From an uncultured Propionibacteriaceae bacterium (GTDB taxonomy: Bacteria; Actinomycetota; Actinomycetes; Propionibacteriales; Propionibacteriaceae), in assembly GCA_936941515.1 (NCBI GenBank), contig CAKZJI010000456.1:1-13033 (forward strand): a stretch of DNA of 13,033 bases. Reading direction: 5' to 3'. The notes under the pieces were generated by a model. That model searched no databases, was not told the origin of the DNA, and worked only from the letters and a program-made list of their open reading frames with translations. Every line of letters starts with the position of its first letter. Within the stretch, counting starts at the first letter, position 1. A program made the translations under genes and the position numbers. Positions 1-7,172 of the stretch are shown here, in pieces.

Positions 1-1
1 C

Positions 2-397
2 GAACTCAACAAGCCCTTCGCCTGGATCCAGGGGGACTACGTCATCCAGGCCGGCGATTCGCTGACCATCGACGCTTCGGCCTCATACGCCGCGAGCGGC
101 CAGATCGTCTCCTACGAGTGGGACTTCGACGGCGACGGACAGTTCGACCAGGAGACCACAACCCCCACTGTCTCCCACACCTGGGATGGGGAATACACCG
201 GTGACATTCGCGTTCGGGTGAGCGGACCAGGCGGAGAGGCAGCCGAGGCGGCGGCATACACCACGATCACCCAGGACGGCGACACCATCCCGGCCGCGCA
301 GGACAACTGCCCCGACGTCGCCAACTACACCCAGGAGGATCGCGATGACGACGGCATCGGCGACGTCTGCGACCCGAGGCCCGGTTCCCCGTCGTAG
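2..397 (+). CDS. Secreted PKD-domain / thrombospondin type 3 repeat protein, C-terminal part
   Basis: Open from the left edge to TAG at 395-397, giving the last 131 residues of a larger protein. Residues about 8-90 read as a PKD (immunoglobulin-like beta-sandwich) domain: AGDSLTIDASAS, then SYEWDFDGDGQFD, then VSHTWDGEYTGDIRVRVSG, which matches the family's YxWDFGDG and HTYxxxGxYxVxLxV pattern. Residues about 99-124 form one thrombospondin type 3 repeat, AQDNCPDVANYTQ followed by DRDDDGIGDVCD, an Asp-rich calcium-binding motif with two cysteines. The protein ends shortly after in PRPGSPS, with no sortase motif or membrane segment. Such modules are typical of extracellular or surface proteins, so secretion is likely, but the signal peptide and any catalytic domain lie outside the window. 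It converges on the subtilase gene. The function of the whole protein cannot be told from this piece. Confidence 0.9.
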   Translation, partial: ELNKPFAWIQGDYVIQAGDSLTIDASASYAASGQIVSYEWDFDGDGQFDQETTTPTVSHTWDGEYTGDIRVRVSGPGGEAAEAAAYTTITQDGDTIPAAQDNCPDVANYTQEDRDDDGIGDVCDPRPGSPS

Positions 398-416
398 CCT
401 CATGCCAGAGACAGAC

Positions 417-443
417 GTGGCCCCCGGTGTTCCCGGGGGCCAC
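417..443. terminator. Perfect hairpin between convergent genes, probable bidirectional terminator
   Basis: The arm GTGGCCCCCGG (417-427) pairs perfectly with CCGGGGGCCAC (433-443) across a 5-base loop, TGTTC. It lies 19 bases after the stop of the PKD protein and 15 bases past the stop of the minus-strand subtilase, where a shared terminator is expected. There is no clear T-tract on either side, which is common in high-GC actinobacteria. Confidence 0.75.
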
Positions 444-458
444 GATGGTGTGTGAGGG

Positions 459-3400
459 TCAGTCCTCCAGACCCGTCTTCGGCAGGCCTGGCCTGACCGG
501 TACGGGGGTCGGCTTCGCCGTCGGCTGGATCGGCGAGGTCGGGGATGGGGACGGGCTCGGTGGCGTCGGGGGATCCGTCGGGTTCACGCCCTTGTTGACC
601 TGGCCCGTGATGGCCTCCGTGACGCCCTGGGCGTTGTCGAAGACCACTGCCATGTATCCGAGGGCCTTCTGGTCGGCGTAGGCGGCATCGTTGGGCTCAA
701 AGGTGAAGGGCTTCGAGCCGTCACGGTTGACCTTGAAGAACTGGCCATCGTTGAATGGCTTGTTCGTCGGGTCGTACTGGGCCCACTGATCGATGCTGTC
801 CACGGCGGACATATTCCGCCAATCGGTGACCGAGGCGGTGTAGCTGAACTTGCCGTTGATGCCGACCTGACTGGCGACGACCTGCAGCACGACGGTGCTT
901 GAATCCGTCGGGGCCAGCGTCATCGACCCGGAGGCGTAGATGTTCCCCGAGTCCAGGTCCGCCACGAACACCTCCGCAACGCCATTGTTCTCCTTCTCAC
1001 GCACCAGGCCGGAGTCTGCGCTGATCACGCGATAGTCGGCCTTGCCGTCGTTGTCGTTGTCGATGTCGACGTTGTACAGCAGCTGGGCTGGGTTGGAGAA
1101 CCGGGAGCTGGAGTTCAGCGCGAAACTCACCGTGCGCAGCGAGTCGTCGCCGTAGCTGGCGACGCCGACGCTGGCGAGGTCCTGGCCGCTGTCGATCTCA
1201 TCCGGGATGTCCGCCGGGTCGCTCAGGCCCCAGGTGTAGACCGCGGCGTAGGCGTCGACCGAGCCGCCCTCGTTGCTGAAGGCGACGTCGGTGCCCTGGG
1301 GGGTGACGGTCTCCGCGGCCTTCACGTTGGACAGGGTGCGGGGAACCATCAGGTAAGGCATGTTCAGCGTCTGGTCTGCGCTGGTGAATCGCAGGTTTCC
1401 GGAGACCTCGTAGAACCAGGGGGACTTCGGGCTCGCGATGCCGCTGGGCACCTCCGTCGCGGGCAAGGTGATGCGCACATCGACGTCCACGCTGCCGCCT
1501 GCCGGCACCGTCACGCTGTCCTGAGCCAGGGAGACGGTGGCCTTCAGGGACTTCTGGGAGGGTCGCACCTCGGCCTTGAACTGGACGTCGTCGGTTCCCT
1601 TGTTCACCAGGGTGACCTTCCGGGTCTCGTCGAAGGTGGAGGAGGATTCCGCGTAGCCGAAGCTGAGGTTCGGGTCACGCACCACGGCACCCTGGACATC
1701 AGTGGAGTCGCCGTAGGCGAGGACCTTGGTGTTGACCGCGTCGGCGGGATCCACCAGTCCCCCGGTGAGGGATGGCTGATAGTCGCTGATCTTCTCGGAG
1801 TCGGCCGTGCCCACCACCGCTGCGGAGATCTCCTGGGAGCTCCAGCCGGGATGGGCCTGAACGGCCAGTGCTGCGACGCCCGCCACGTGCGGCGACGCCA
1901 TGGAGGTGCCTGACAGGGAGGTGCCGAGGTCGCCACTGCCCACCTCTGCGGAGAGGATGGAGACACCGGGAGCGGTGATGTTCGGACGCAACGCCGAGTC
2001 ACCGGTGCGCGGACCGGAGGAGGTGAAATCGGCGGCCTTGCTGAAGCCCGGGTTGGGGATGGCGCTCGCGGTGAGGGTGGCCTCCTTGTCATCCGCGGCA
2101 AGCAGCGCATCGGCATCGGAGGAGGTGACACCGAGCAGCGGAATCCTGACCCGCCATTTCTCACCGGTCTCGGGGTTTCCGGTGATGACTCCCTCATAGG
2201 GCGGAAGCTCATCGGAGTCGTTAATCATGATGGCCGCGGCCAGTCCCCAACGCTGGGCATTGATGGCGCGCTGCACCCGGGCGCAACCGTCGCTTTTGGT
2301 GACGTCGCGTTTGGTGACCACGATGGCCCCGCGTGGAACGTCGGCGTACTCGTCGCGATCACAGCCGTCGGAGATCTCACCGCCCTTCTTGAGCACGTGG
2401 ATCTTGGCGTTCGCAGGCAGTTCCGCGCCATTGGCGTTGATGGCCTGGATCGTCTTGCCGTCGACATCGATCTGCGCCGCCGGATAGTTCTCGGCGGAGT
2501 CGTTTGCTGCGACGGAGAGCACCCCGGCTGCGACACCGGGGGAGTTGGTCAGATAGGGCTGCGATCCGAAGTTGCCTGCTGCTGTCACCACCACGATCCC
2601 TGCGGCGACGGCATTGGAGACCGCCACGGAGTCGGGATCCGTGGTCTTGCCAAATGGGGACCCGAGTGACAGGTTGATCACGTCCATATGGTTTTTGACG
2701 GCCCAATCGACGGCTTCGGCTGTGAGATCGGTGCCGCCCTCGCAGCCGAAGATCTTCAACGCATACAGATCAGCCTCCGGGGCGACGCCAGGACCTACCC
2801 GGAACTCGTTGTCGAAGGTGCTGCTGTCATAAGATCCGCGGAAGGTGTCCCCGTCGGCCAGCACGCCGGAGCCCGCGGCAGTGGCCGCGACATGCGTCCC
2901 ATGCCCGAACTTCTCGCAGTCGATGGGGTTGGCGTCGGGCTGGGGGACGTTCTGCCCGGTGTAGAGATCGCCGGCGAAGTCGTATCCGCCCTTGACCCGG
3001 GGGCCGTAGTAGGGCGTCGGGTCGGCTGCGGCGGTGGCCTCGACGAAGTCCTCCGGGGCGCCACCCCCACCGAAGGTCGCATGCGTGTAGTCGATGCCGG
3101 TGTCGATCACGGCGACCTTGACGCCTTTGCCCGTATATCCAGCCCCGTTCGCGCCCTGCCATGCGGCGGGGGCGCCGATGTAGGGGACGCTGACATGGTT
3201 GCTGCGCTCATGCACGGGTATGTCACGCACGGCCTTCACCCCGGGCAGCTCCTTGATGGCCGAGAGCTTGCCGCTGTCGATCGTCACCCGCATGCCGTTG
3301 TAGGCCGACTGCATGCCCTCTCCGACGACGCCGCCCATGGTCTTAATCTGCCGCGCGGCCTCATCCTGCGTCTGGGAGAGCCGGTCCTGAATCTGCCTCT

Positions 3401-3668
3401 CCTCAGATTCTGCGAGGGCGCCTCCAGCCTGGGCTTTCACCACTGCCACCGGGTCATCCTTAAACTCCACCATGACGGTGACCTGCCCCTTGTCCTGGAG
3501 AAGCCGCTTGGCGTTGTCGGCGGGGATCTCAGCCGTGGAGGCTGGCGCTATCAGGTCGGATATGCCACCTGGCTCCGACCGGTCGTCGGCTGATGCCACT
3601 GAGGCGGGTATGACGGGTATGAGGAGCGCAAACACTCCTGCCGTGGCCAGTAATCTGCTATGCCGCAC
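459..3668 (-). CDS. Secreted S8 subtilisin-like serine protease with I9 propeptide, PA insert and C-terminal LPKTG lacking a membrane anchor
   Basis: A 1069-residue extracellular serine endopeptidase. The start is GTG with GAAAGG (3676-3681 on the plus strand) 7 bases upstream. Residues 1-27 are a signal peptide: short basic n-region, hydrophobic LLATAGVFALLIPVIPA, then SVASA before DD. Residues about 60-155 resemble the I9 inhibitor propeptide. The catalytic triad is Asp189 (AVIDTGID), His256 (GHGTHVA) and Ser589 (SGTSMASPHVAG), with oxyanion Asn366 (TAAGNFG), so it should be active. A protease-associated (PA) domain is inserted at about 400-535. A fibronectin-III-like domain follows at about 665-780, then a calcium-type motif DIDNDNDGKADY near 868-879. 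The tail (1030-1060) is Pro/Ser/Thr-rich and wall-spanner-like, leading to LPKTG at 1062-1066, but the protein ends three residues later (LED) with no hydrophobic helix or basic tail. A DtxR-like box lies 71 bases upstream. The physiological substrate is unknown. Confidence 0.97.
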   Translation of the reverse strand: MRHSRLLATAGVFALLIPVIPASVASADDRSEPGGISDLIAPASTAEIPADNAKRLLQDKGQVTVMVEFKDDPVAVVKAQAGGALAESEERQIQDRLSQTQDEAARQIKTMGGVVGEGMQSAYNGMRVTIDSGKLSAIKELPGVKAVRDIPVHERSNHVSVPYIGAPAAWQGANGAGYTGKGVKVAVIDTGIDYTHATFGGGGAPEDFVEATAAADPTPYYGPRVKGGYDFAGDLYTGQNVPQPDANPIDCEKFGHGTHVAATAAGSGVLADGDTFRGSYDSSTFDNEFRVGPGVAPEADLYALKIFGCEGGTDLTAEAVDWAVKNHMDVINLSLGSPFGKTTDPDSVAVSNAVAAGIVVVTAAGNFGSQPYLTNSPGVAAGVLSVAANDSAENYPAAQIDVDGKTIQAINANGAELPANAKIHVLKKGGEISDGCDRDEYADVPRGAIVVTKRDVTKSDGCARVQRAINAQRWGLAAAIMINDSDELPPYEGVITGNPETGEKWRVRIPLLGVTSSDADALLAADDKEATLTASAIPNPGFSKAADFTSSGPRTGDSALRPNITAPGVSILSAEVGSGDLGTSLSGTSMASPHVAGVAALAVQAHPGWSSQEISAAVVGTADSEKISDYQPSLTGGLVDPADAVNTKVLAYGDSTDVQGAVVRDPNLSFGYAESSSTFDETRKVTLVNKGTDDVQFKAEVRPSQKSLKATVSLAQDSVTVPAGGSVDVDVRITLPATEVPSGIASPKSPWFYEVSGNLRFTSADQTLNMPYLMVPRTLSNVKAAETVTPQGTDVAFSNEGGSVDAYAAVYTWGLSDPADIPDEIDSGQDLASVGVASYGDDSLRTVSFALNSSSRFSNPAQLLYNVDIDNDNDGKADYRVISADSGLVREKENNGVAEVFVADLDSGNIYASGSMTLAPTDSSTVVLQVVASQVGINGKFSYTASVTDWRNMSAVDSIDQWAQYDPTNKPFNDGQFFKVNRDGSKPFTFEPNDAAYADQKALGYMAVVFDNAQGVTEAITGQVNKGVNPTDPPTPPSPSPSPTSPIQPTAKPTPVPVRPGLPKTGLED

Positions 3669-3738
3669 AGTTCTGCCTTTCTCGCTCGGTCAGTGCGACC
3701 CCGGACGGCGCACCCAAAGGTAGCGACATACCGTCCAT

Positions 3739-3762
3739 ATGGTTTAGGTAAACCTTAGTTTC
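3739..3762. promoter_or_regulatory. DtxR/IdeR-like iron box
   Basis: On the minus strand the 19-mer TAAGGTTTACCTAAACCAT (3757-3739) agrees at 13 of 19 positions with the known DtxR consensus TTAGGTTAGCCTAACCTAA. A second register on the plus strand starting at 3744 (TTAGGTAAACCTTAG) agrees at 12 of 19. The core GGTTTA-GG-TAAACC (3741-3754) is a perfect inverted repeat, although its centre is one base longer than the consensus. In an actinobacterium, next to an iron-chelate importer operon, this fits an iron-repressor operator. It is 71 bases from the protease start and 214 bases from the lipoprotein start, so which promoter it controls is not settled. Confidence 0.55.
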
Positions 3763-3868
3763 TTGAAAGGGCTTTGTGAACCCTCACTTTCGACACGTCG
3801 GGATTGGCCATGGGTCGACGCCTGCCGTCGCCGACCCTCCGGAACTCAACGCCCCACCCCACACTTAA

Positions 3869-3886
3869 GATCCGCGAATGCGGATC
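3869..3886. promoter_or_regulatory. Perfect 18-bp palindrome upstream of the iron-uptake operon, possible operator
   Basis: GATCCGC-GAAT-GCGGATC has 7-bp perfect arms around a 4-base spacer, 90 bases before the lipoprotein start codon. It lies just upstream of where a -35 would fall for the -10-like TATAGA at 3915-3920, and AT-rich bases flank both sides. The geometry suits a dimeric DNA-binding regulator. It does not match the iron-box consensus, so a second regulator is possible. A transcribed hairpin is the alternative. Confidence 0.45.
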
Positions 3887-3976
3887 ATTTCAGTGGTTTT
3901 CTCCGTGAAACTCGTATAGATTGTGCGCGACCACCGCTTCTCCTGACGTCAACGACCGCCCCTCCAAGGAACCCGC

Positions 3977-5146
3977 ATGGCTTGTGAAAAACTCGGCACA
4001 ACCCTGTCCGCCCTGGCTCTGTCCGCCCTGCTGACGCTGTCCGCGTGCAGCACCAACAGCCCAGCCACCTCTCCCTCCGCCGACGGCTCATCCCCCGTCG
4101 CCTCCCAGTCCGCCTCCACTGCCACCCGCGTCGTCGACGACGAGCTGGGGCAGGTGACGGTACCCGCCGAGTCGAAGCGCATCGCGACCACGGCCCCGGC
4201 TTACACCACCGCCGTGCTGCTGCTCGGCGGCGCTGACAAGCTCGTCGCGCTGGAGGACAACTACGGCAAGAACACCTGGATCAAGGGCAAATACCCGCAG
4301 CTGGCGGAGCTTCCCGTCGTGTTCTCCGGCAACGAGGTCAACATGGAGGAGCTCCTGAAGCAGAGCCCCGACCTGGTGGTCTATGCGAGCCGCTACGGGG
4401 AGAACAGCCTCAAGCAGCTTCAGGACCTCGACATCGCGGCCGTCTCCAGCCCTCAGGGCAGCGACAAGGAGGGCAACAAGATCGATCAGCTGCGGGCGCG
4501 GCAGGTCTATCTGGGCGAGGTCATCGGCGGCGTGCAGCTGGACAAGGCCCACAAGTACTCCGACGAATATCTGAAGATCAAGTCCGAGATCGAGGCCAAG
4601 ACGGCGAATCTCCCAGCCTCAGAACGTCCCACGGTCGTGCAGCTGTCCGGTGCGGGGGACTCCCTCCAGGCCAACAACGGCTCCGCCATCGGCCAGGAGC
4701 TCATCACTCTCGCCGGCGGCATCAACGCCGGGGCTGAGGCATCGGGCGAGTCGAAGGGCCCCTCGGGCCAGACCAAGATCGACCCGGAGCAGCTTCTCAG
4801 CTGGGATCCGGAGCTGCTGTTGGTCGACAGCGCCAAAATTCGCGACGCCGTCGCCTCAGACCCCGTGCTGTCCGACCTGAAGGCTGTGAAGAACAACAAC
4901 ATCATCGTGATCCCGAACGGCGCCATGTCCTGGGCGTACAACGGCCCGGAGGAGTACCTCAACATGTACTTCTTCGCGAAGGCCATCCATCCGGAGCTGT
5001 TCAAGGACGTCGACATGGAGGCCAAGACGAAGGCCTTCTATAAGGAGTACTTCGGCTTCGACGTGACCGACGACGACCTGAAGCACCTGTTCACCCTCTC
5101 AGAGGGGCAGAAGGTCGAGGACGTCTTCAGCTTCCATCGGAGCTGA
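3977..5146 (+). CDS. Iron-siderophore/heme ABC transporter substrate-binding lipoprotein
   Basis: A 389-residue extracytoplasmic binding protein of the Peripla_BP_2 (FecB/FhuD/BtuF-like, cluster A-II) class. It captures a metal chelate and delivers it to the permease encoded next. The ATG is preceded by AAGGA (3966-3970) at 6 bases. The signal peptide ends in the lipobox LSAC with Cys24 as the predicted lipidated residue, followed by a Ser/Thr/Ala/Pro linker to about residue 48. The mature part begins with TRVVDDELGQVTVPAESKRI, typical of the fold's first beta strand, then VLLLGGADKLVAL and later LLKQSPDLVVYASRYGE and LLSWDPELLLVDS. These are the paired-lobe motifs of this family (the 'PDLVV' and 'DPELLLV' strands). 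Gene order places it first in an importer operon. Ferric siderophore is the likeliest ligand given the iron box; heme or a corrinoid cannot be excluded from sequence. Confidence 0.94.
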   Translation: MACEKLGTTLSALALSALLTLSACSTNSPATSPSADGSSPVASQSASTATRVVDDELGQVTVPAESKRIATTAPAYTTAVLLLGGADKLVALEDNYGKNTWIKGKYPQLAELPVVFSGNEVNMEELLKQSPDLVVYASRYGENSLKQLQDLDIAAVSSPQGSDKEGNKIDQLRARQVYLGEVIGGVQLDKAHKYSDEYLKIKSEIEAKTANLPASERPTVVQLSGAGDSLQANNGSAIGQELITLAGGINAGAEASGESKGPSGQTKIDPEQLLSWDPELLLVDSAKIRDAVASDPVLSDLKAVKNNNIIVIPNGAMSWAYNGPEEYLNMYFFAKAIHPELFKDVDMEAKTKAFYKEYFGFDVTDDDLKHLFTLSEGQKVEDVFSFHRS

Positions 5147-5150
5147 TCCC

Positions 5151-6215
5151 ATGCCGGTCGCGTCGCGGGTGGAGACCACGGCGATGCGTCGTGGTCATCG
5201 TCCGTTTCCCTTCTGGATCATCCTCGCGGGAGCGCTGGCTGTGCTGGTGGCCACGATCGCGACGTCCTTCGTGGTCGGCCGCTATGCCATCGATCCCTGG
5301 CAGGCTGTCCGCATCATGGCGTCGCGGTTCCTGGATGTGGAGCACACCTGGCGGGAGCTCGATGCCAAGGTGGTGTGGGAGGTTCGCTGGCCCAGGACGC
5401 TGATGGCGGTGCTCGTCGGTGCGGCGCTCTCCTGCTCGGGCGCGATCTATCAGGGGGTCTTCCGCAACCCCCTGGTCTCGCCTGACATCCTCGGCGTCTC
5501 GGCGGCCGCCTCGTTCGGGGCGGCCCTGGCCATCATCTCGTCGGGGGCCTTCTCCGCGCTGGTTCCCACACTCGCCTTCGGCATGGGCATCCTCGGGGTG
5601 TTCCTGGCCTATGCGCTGGCGAAGGTGAAGGGCATGACTCCGACGATCATGCTGGTGCTGTCGGGGGTGGTGGTCAGCTCGGTGTTCAATGCCGGGGTCT
5701 CCATCATGAAGTACCTGGCGGATCCTGAGGACGACCTGCCCGCCATCACGTTCTGGCTGATGGGCTCCCTGTCCGGGATGCGCTGGGACAACCTGGCCTT
5801 CGCAGCTCCCATCATCCTGCTGGGCTTCGTGGTCATCATGCTCATCTCGTGGCAGCTGAACCTGCTGACCATGGGTGACTCCGAGGCCCGGTCGCTGGGC
5901 GTCAACACGCAGCGCACGCGGCTGGTCGCCATCATCTGCGCAACAGCCATGACCGCGACGGCGGTGTCGCAGAGCGGCGCCATCGGTTGGGTGGGTCTGG
6001 TCGTTCCGCACATGGCGCGGATCATCGCGGGACCCGATCACCGGAGGCTGGTGCCGACGGCAGCCCTTCTCGGAGCAGCCTTCCTGCTGATCATCGACAC
6101 CCTGACTCGCACCGTCTCCGAATCCTCCCTGCCGCTGTCGATTCCCATCGCCCTAGTGGGGGCACCGGTCTTCGCTGTGCTGTTGCGTCGCTCCAAGGGG
6201 GTGTGGAGCCGATGA
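5151..6215 (+). CDS. FecCD-family ABC transporter permease (iron chelate uptake)
   Basis: A 354-residue polytopic inner-membrane permease of the BtuC/FecCD/FhuB class. The start lies 4 bases after the lipoprotein stop, with GGAG (5139-5142) 8 bases upstream. A first membrane helix spans about 21-43, and further hydrophobic spans recur to the C-terminus, compatible with the family's usual ten helices. Family motifs are clear: RWPRTLMAVLVGAALS (79-94), FRNPLVSPDILGVS (104-117), FWLMGSLSG (201-209), the cytoplasmic coupling segment GDSEARSLGV (242-251), GAIGWVGLVVPHMAR (276-290) and LVGAPVFAVLLRR (335-347). Only one permease gene is present, so a homodimer as in BtuC2 is expected. Its last bases overlap the ATPase start. 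Confidence 0.97.
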   Translation: MPVASRVETTAMRRGHRPFPFWIILAGALAVLVATIATSFVVGRYAIDPWQAVRIMASRFLDVEHTWRELDAKVVWEVRWPRTLMAVLVGAALSCSGAIYQGVFRNPLVSPDILGVSAAASFGAALAIISSGAFSALVPTLAFGMGILGVFLAYALAKVKGMTPTIMLVLSGVVVSSVFNAGVSIMKYLADPEDDLPAITFWLMGSLSGMRWDNLAFAAPIILLGFVVIMLISWQLNLLTMGDSEARSLGVNTQRTRLVAIICATAMTATAVSQSGAIGWVGLVVPHMARIIAGPDHRRLVPTAALLGAAFLLIIDTLTRTVSESSLPLSIPIALVGAPVFAVLLRRSKGVWSR

Positions 6216-7087
6216 GCCCGGTGCTGCGCGTCGCTGACGTCAGCTTCGCCTATCACCCCTCCAAGCCGGTGCTGAAAGACATCAGCTTCGAGGTGTCACC
6301 CGGCGAGGTGTTCATCATCCTGGGGTCCAACGGCTGCGGGAAGTCCACGCTCATGCGCACCATCCTGGGTGAGCACAAACCCACCTCCGGCTCCATCACG
6401 ATCGACGGCGACGACGTGGCCTCACTGGGGGTGGGGCCGTTGGCGCGGCGGGTGTCGATGGTTTTCCAGGACCACTCTGCTCCCTTCCCGTTCACGGCCT
6501 TGGACGTGGTGAAGATGGGACGCACCCCGCATCTGCCGCCCTTCGCCGCCCCCTCGAAGGGGGACCGGGACATCTGTCTGGATGCCCTGGAGACGGTGGG
6601 GCTGCGGGAGCTGGCCCTGGAGCCGTACACGCAGCTGTCCGGCGGTGAGCGGCAGCTGATCCTCATCGCCCGCGCCTTGGCGCAGCAGACCGGTTTGGTG
6701 ATGATGGACGAGCCCACGAGCCATCTCGACTACCGTAACGCCACCACGGTGATCTCCACCGCCCACACGCTCGCCCATGAGCAGGGCAAGGCGGTGGTGA
6801 TGATCACGCATGCCCCCGATCAGGCGTTCTACTATCCGTCGCGAACCGCCCTGATGAAGGACGGCAGGTTCTTCGCCTCCGGCCCGAGTCGGGAGGTGCT
6901 GACCCGGGAGAACCTCAGCGAGGTTTATGGCATGGACATGCTGGTGCTGACGGCATCCGATGACGACGGCAACGAGTACCTGACCTGCAGGCCGCCCCCG
7001 CAGACCCTCTCAGATCGGCGCTCTGATCCCCACCGGCAAGACCCACCCGGCAGGTTTCACAACGTACGGCCTGTCGTCACGGATTAA
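6212..7087 (+). CDS. FecE-type ABC transporter ATPase (iron chelate uptake)
   Basis: A 291-residue nucleotide-binding subunit that powers the FecCD permease. I place the start at ATG 6212, which overlaps the permease stop as ATGA, with GGAG a few bases upstream and the protein beginning MSPVLRVADVSFAY. The same frame stays open further upstream, but that part would lie antisense-free inside the permease gene and lacks family similarity. All motifs are intact: Walker A GSNGCGKST (38-46), Q-loop Gln86 (VFQD), signature LSGGERQ (142-148), Walker B LVMMDE (162-167), D-loop SHLD and switch His200 (MITHAP). The last 35 or so residues are a Pro/Arg-rich extension beyond the usual family end, of unknown role. 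It is the third gene of the importer operon, followed by an 85-base gap. Confidence 0.96.
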   Translation: MSPVLRVADVSFAYHPSKPVLKDISFEVSPGEVFIILGSNGCGKSTLMRTILGEHKPTSGSITIDGDDVASLGVGPLARRVSMVFQDHSAPFPFTALDVVKMGRTPHLPPFAAPSKGDRDICLDALETVGLRELALEPYTQLSGGERQLILIARALAQQTGLVMMDEPTSHLDYRNATTVISTAHTLAHEQGKAVVMITHAPDQAFYYPSRTALMKDGRFFASGPSREVLTRENLSEVYGMDMLVLTASDDDGNEYLTCRPPPQTLSDRRSDPHRQDPPGRFHNVRPVVTD

Positions 7088-7172
7088 CCGTGGACATCAC
7101 ATACGGCCGCTTCACCGAGGTTAAGGGTAGTGTCGGAGAAGTTTCTACCGTCTTCTGTGGGAAGGGAGCCTG

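Larger units (their letters stand above)
3669..3976. other. Divergent intergenic region between protease and iron-uptake operon
   Basis: This stretch of about 308 bases separates the two outward-facing starts. It holds an iron-box-like site near the protease side, a perfect 18-bp palindrome in the middle and a -10-like TATAGA (3915-3920) on the plus strand. That hexamer lies about 57 bases before the lipoprotein ATG and has no good -35 at normal spacing. I see no gene, tRNA or recognisable riboswitch; in particular no cobalamin-box-like motif stands out. Confidence 0.6.

Noticed and set aside
2688..3593. Long plus-strand open frame opposite the subtilase (301 codons)
   Set aside because: It is antisense to a gene with an intact catalytic triad and is open only because of GC bias at third positions. 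It has no ribosome site or recognisable domain.
3781..3976. Cobalamin or other riboswitch in the importer leader
   Set aside because: No recognisable conserved box was found, and the likely leader from the -10-like site is only about 50 bases.
5127..6041. 304-codon minus-strand frame opposite the FecCD permease
   Set aside because: Its product is extremely rich in His, Arg, Asp and Gln, as expected from the complement of a hydrophobic membrane protein gene. It is a shadow.
7084..7124. Terminator from TTAACC (7084-7089) and GGTTAA (7119-7124)
   Set aside because: There are only six pairs, weak in GC, with a 29-base loop. It is too poor to call a terminator, although it could be a binding site.
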